Positions 5,261-5,577 of a DNA stretch of 5,577 nucleotides are shown here, piece by piece. The DNA comes from Anaerolineae bacterium. GTDB lineage: Bacteria; Chloroflexota; Anaerolineae; 4572-78; NAK82. Each line of letters begins with the position of its first letter. The stretch's first letter is position 1. Location: NCBI GenBank assembly GCA_030597485.1, contig JAUVRU010000180.1:1-5577 (forward strand), written 5' to 3'. Made by a program: the position numbers and the translations under genes. The notes under the pieces are model-generated. The model had not been told where the DNA came from, did no database searches, and saw only the letters and a list, made by a program, of their open reading frames with translations.

Positions 5261-5577
5261 AGCCGCTGCACCTCCCTCTGCCCGAATAGCCCGGTCGGAC
5301 GGATGGTTAGCACAATAATCATGAAGAGAAACAGGCCTGGCAACGCCGCCCCCGCGCCCAAGTACACCTGCAGGGCTGCCTCCAGCAGGCCGATGACGTA
5401 GGCGGCCAAAATGGTGCCCTTGACGCTGCCCAAGCCACCGAAGATGGTCACCACCAGCGCCTTGATCAACGGGTTGAAGCCCGAGATCGGCGAAAGATAG
5501 AAGACCGATGAAAGCAGCACACCAGCCATGCCAGCCAGGGCTGCGCTGATCGCCATGACGATCATGAAGGTGGCAAC
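5257..5577 (-). CDS. livH: Branched-chain amino acid-type ABC transporter permease, LivH-like (C-terminal part)
   Basis: The last 106 residues are present and the gene runs off the right edge, so the true start lies outside; the Met at 5565 is internal because the frame stays open beyond it (VATF precedes it). LivH-type features are the membrane segment containing ISAALAGMAGVLLSS, the conserved loop IFGGLGSVKGTILAAYVIGLLEA that follows it, and the terminal hydrophobic stretch ending LTIRPTGLFGQ. It should pair with the LivM-like protein to form the membrane channel of the importer. Its TGA stop (5259 to 5257) overlaps the start of the next gene by 4 nt. Confidence 0.9.
   Translation of the reverse strand, partial: VATFMIVMAISAALAGMAGVLLSSVFYLSPISGFNPLIKALVVTIFGGLGSVKGTILAAYVIGLLEAALQVYLGAGAALPGLFLFMIIVLTIRPTGLFGQREVQRL

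Overview
The window comes from a fairly G+C-rich bacterium. Genes are tightly packed, Shine-Dalgarno sites are clear, and one promoter has good sigma-70 spacing. The gene mix and protein style are compatible with an environmental lineage such as Chloroflexota (Anaerolineae), but that assignment is inference from gene content and cannot be settled from the window.

Layout: bases 1 to about 318 hold no supportable gene but are dense in inverted repeats. These are a 15-bp terminal-inverted-repeat pair bounding 126 bp, two tandem hairpins with nearly the same stem, and a 10-bp inverted repeat enclosing the second hairpin. A strong promoter (TTGACA, 17 bp, TATATT with an extended -10) lies at 319-347. 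It is followed by an unusually long, hairpin-containing leader of about 295 nt before the first gene. Three genes then run on the + strand: a PLP-dependent DegT/DnrJ/EryC1/StrS-family aminotransferase (650-1972), a zinc-dependent medium-chain dehydrogenase (2092-3111) and a nitrilase-superfamily carbon-nitrogen hydrolase (3211-4044). Each of the first two genes is followed closely by a G+C-rich hairpin with only a short T run. A bidirectional terminator at 4129-4161 separates them from two convergent - strand genes, which encode the inner-membrane permeases of a branched-chain-amino-acid-type (HAAT) ABC transporter: LivM-like (4202-5260) and the C-terminal part of LivH-like (5257 to beyond the right edge). 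These two overlap by 4 nt.

How they may work together: the dehydrogenase and aminotransferase form a classic oxidise/transaminate pair that interconverts a polyol or cyclitol alcohol, its ketone and its amine. The amidase-type hydrolase would act on a C-N bond of the same or a related compound, and the adjacent transporter could bring in an amino-acid-like or amide-like substrate. The substrate cannot be named from sequence alone. All proteins fall in known families. The parts not explained by known families are the repeat-rich upstream region and the long leader. I see no clear evidence of a wholly new system.
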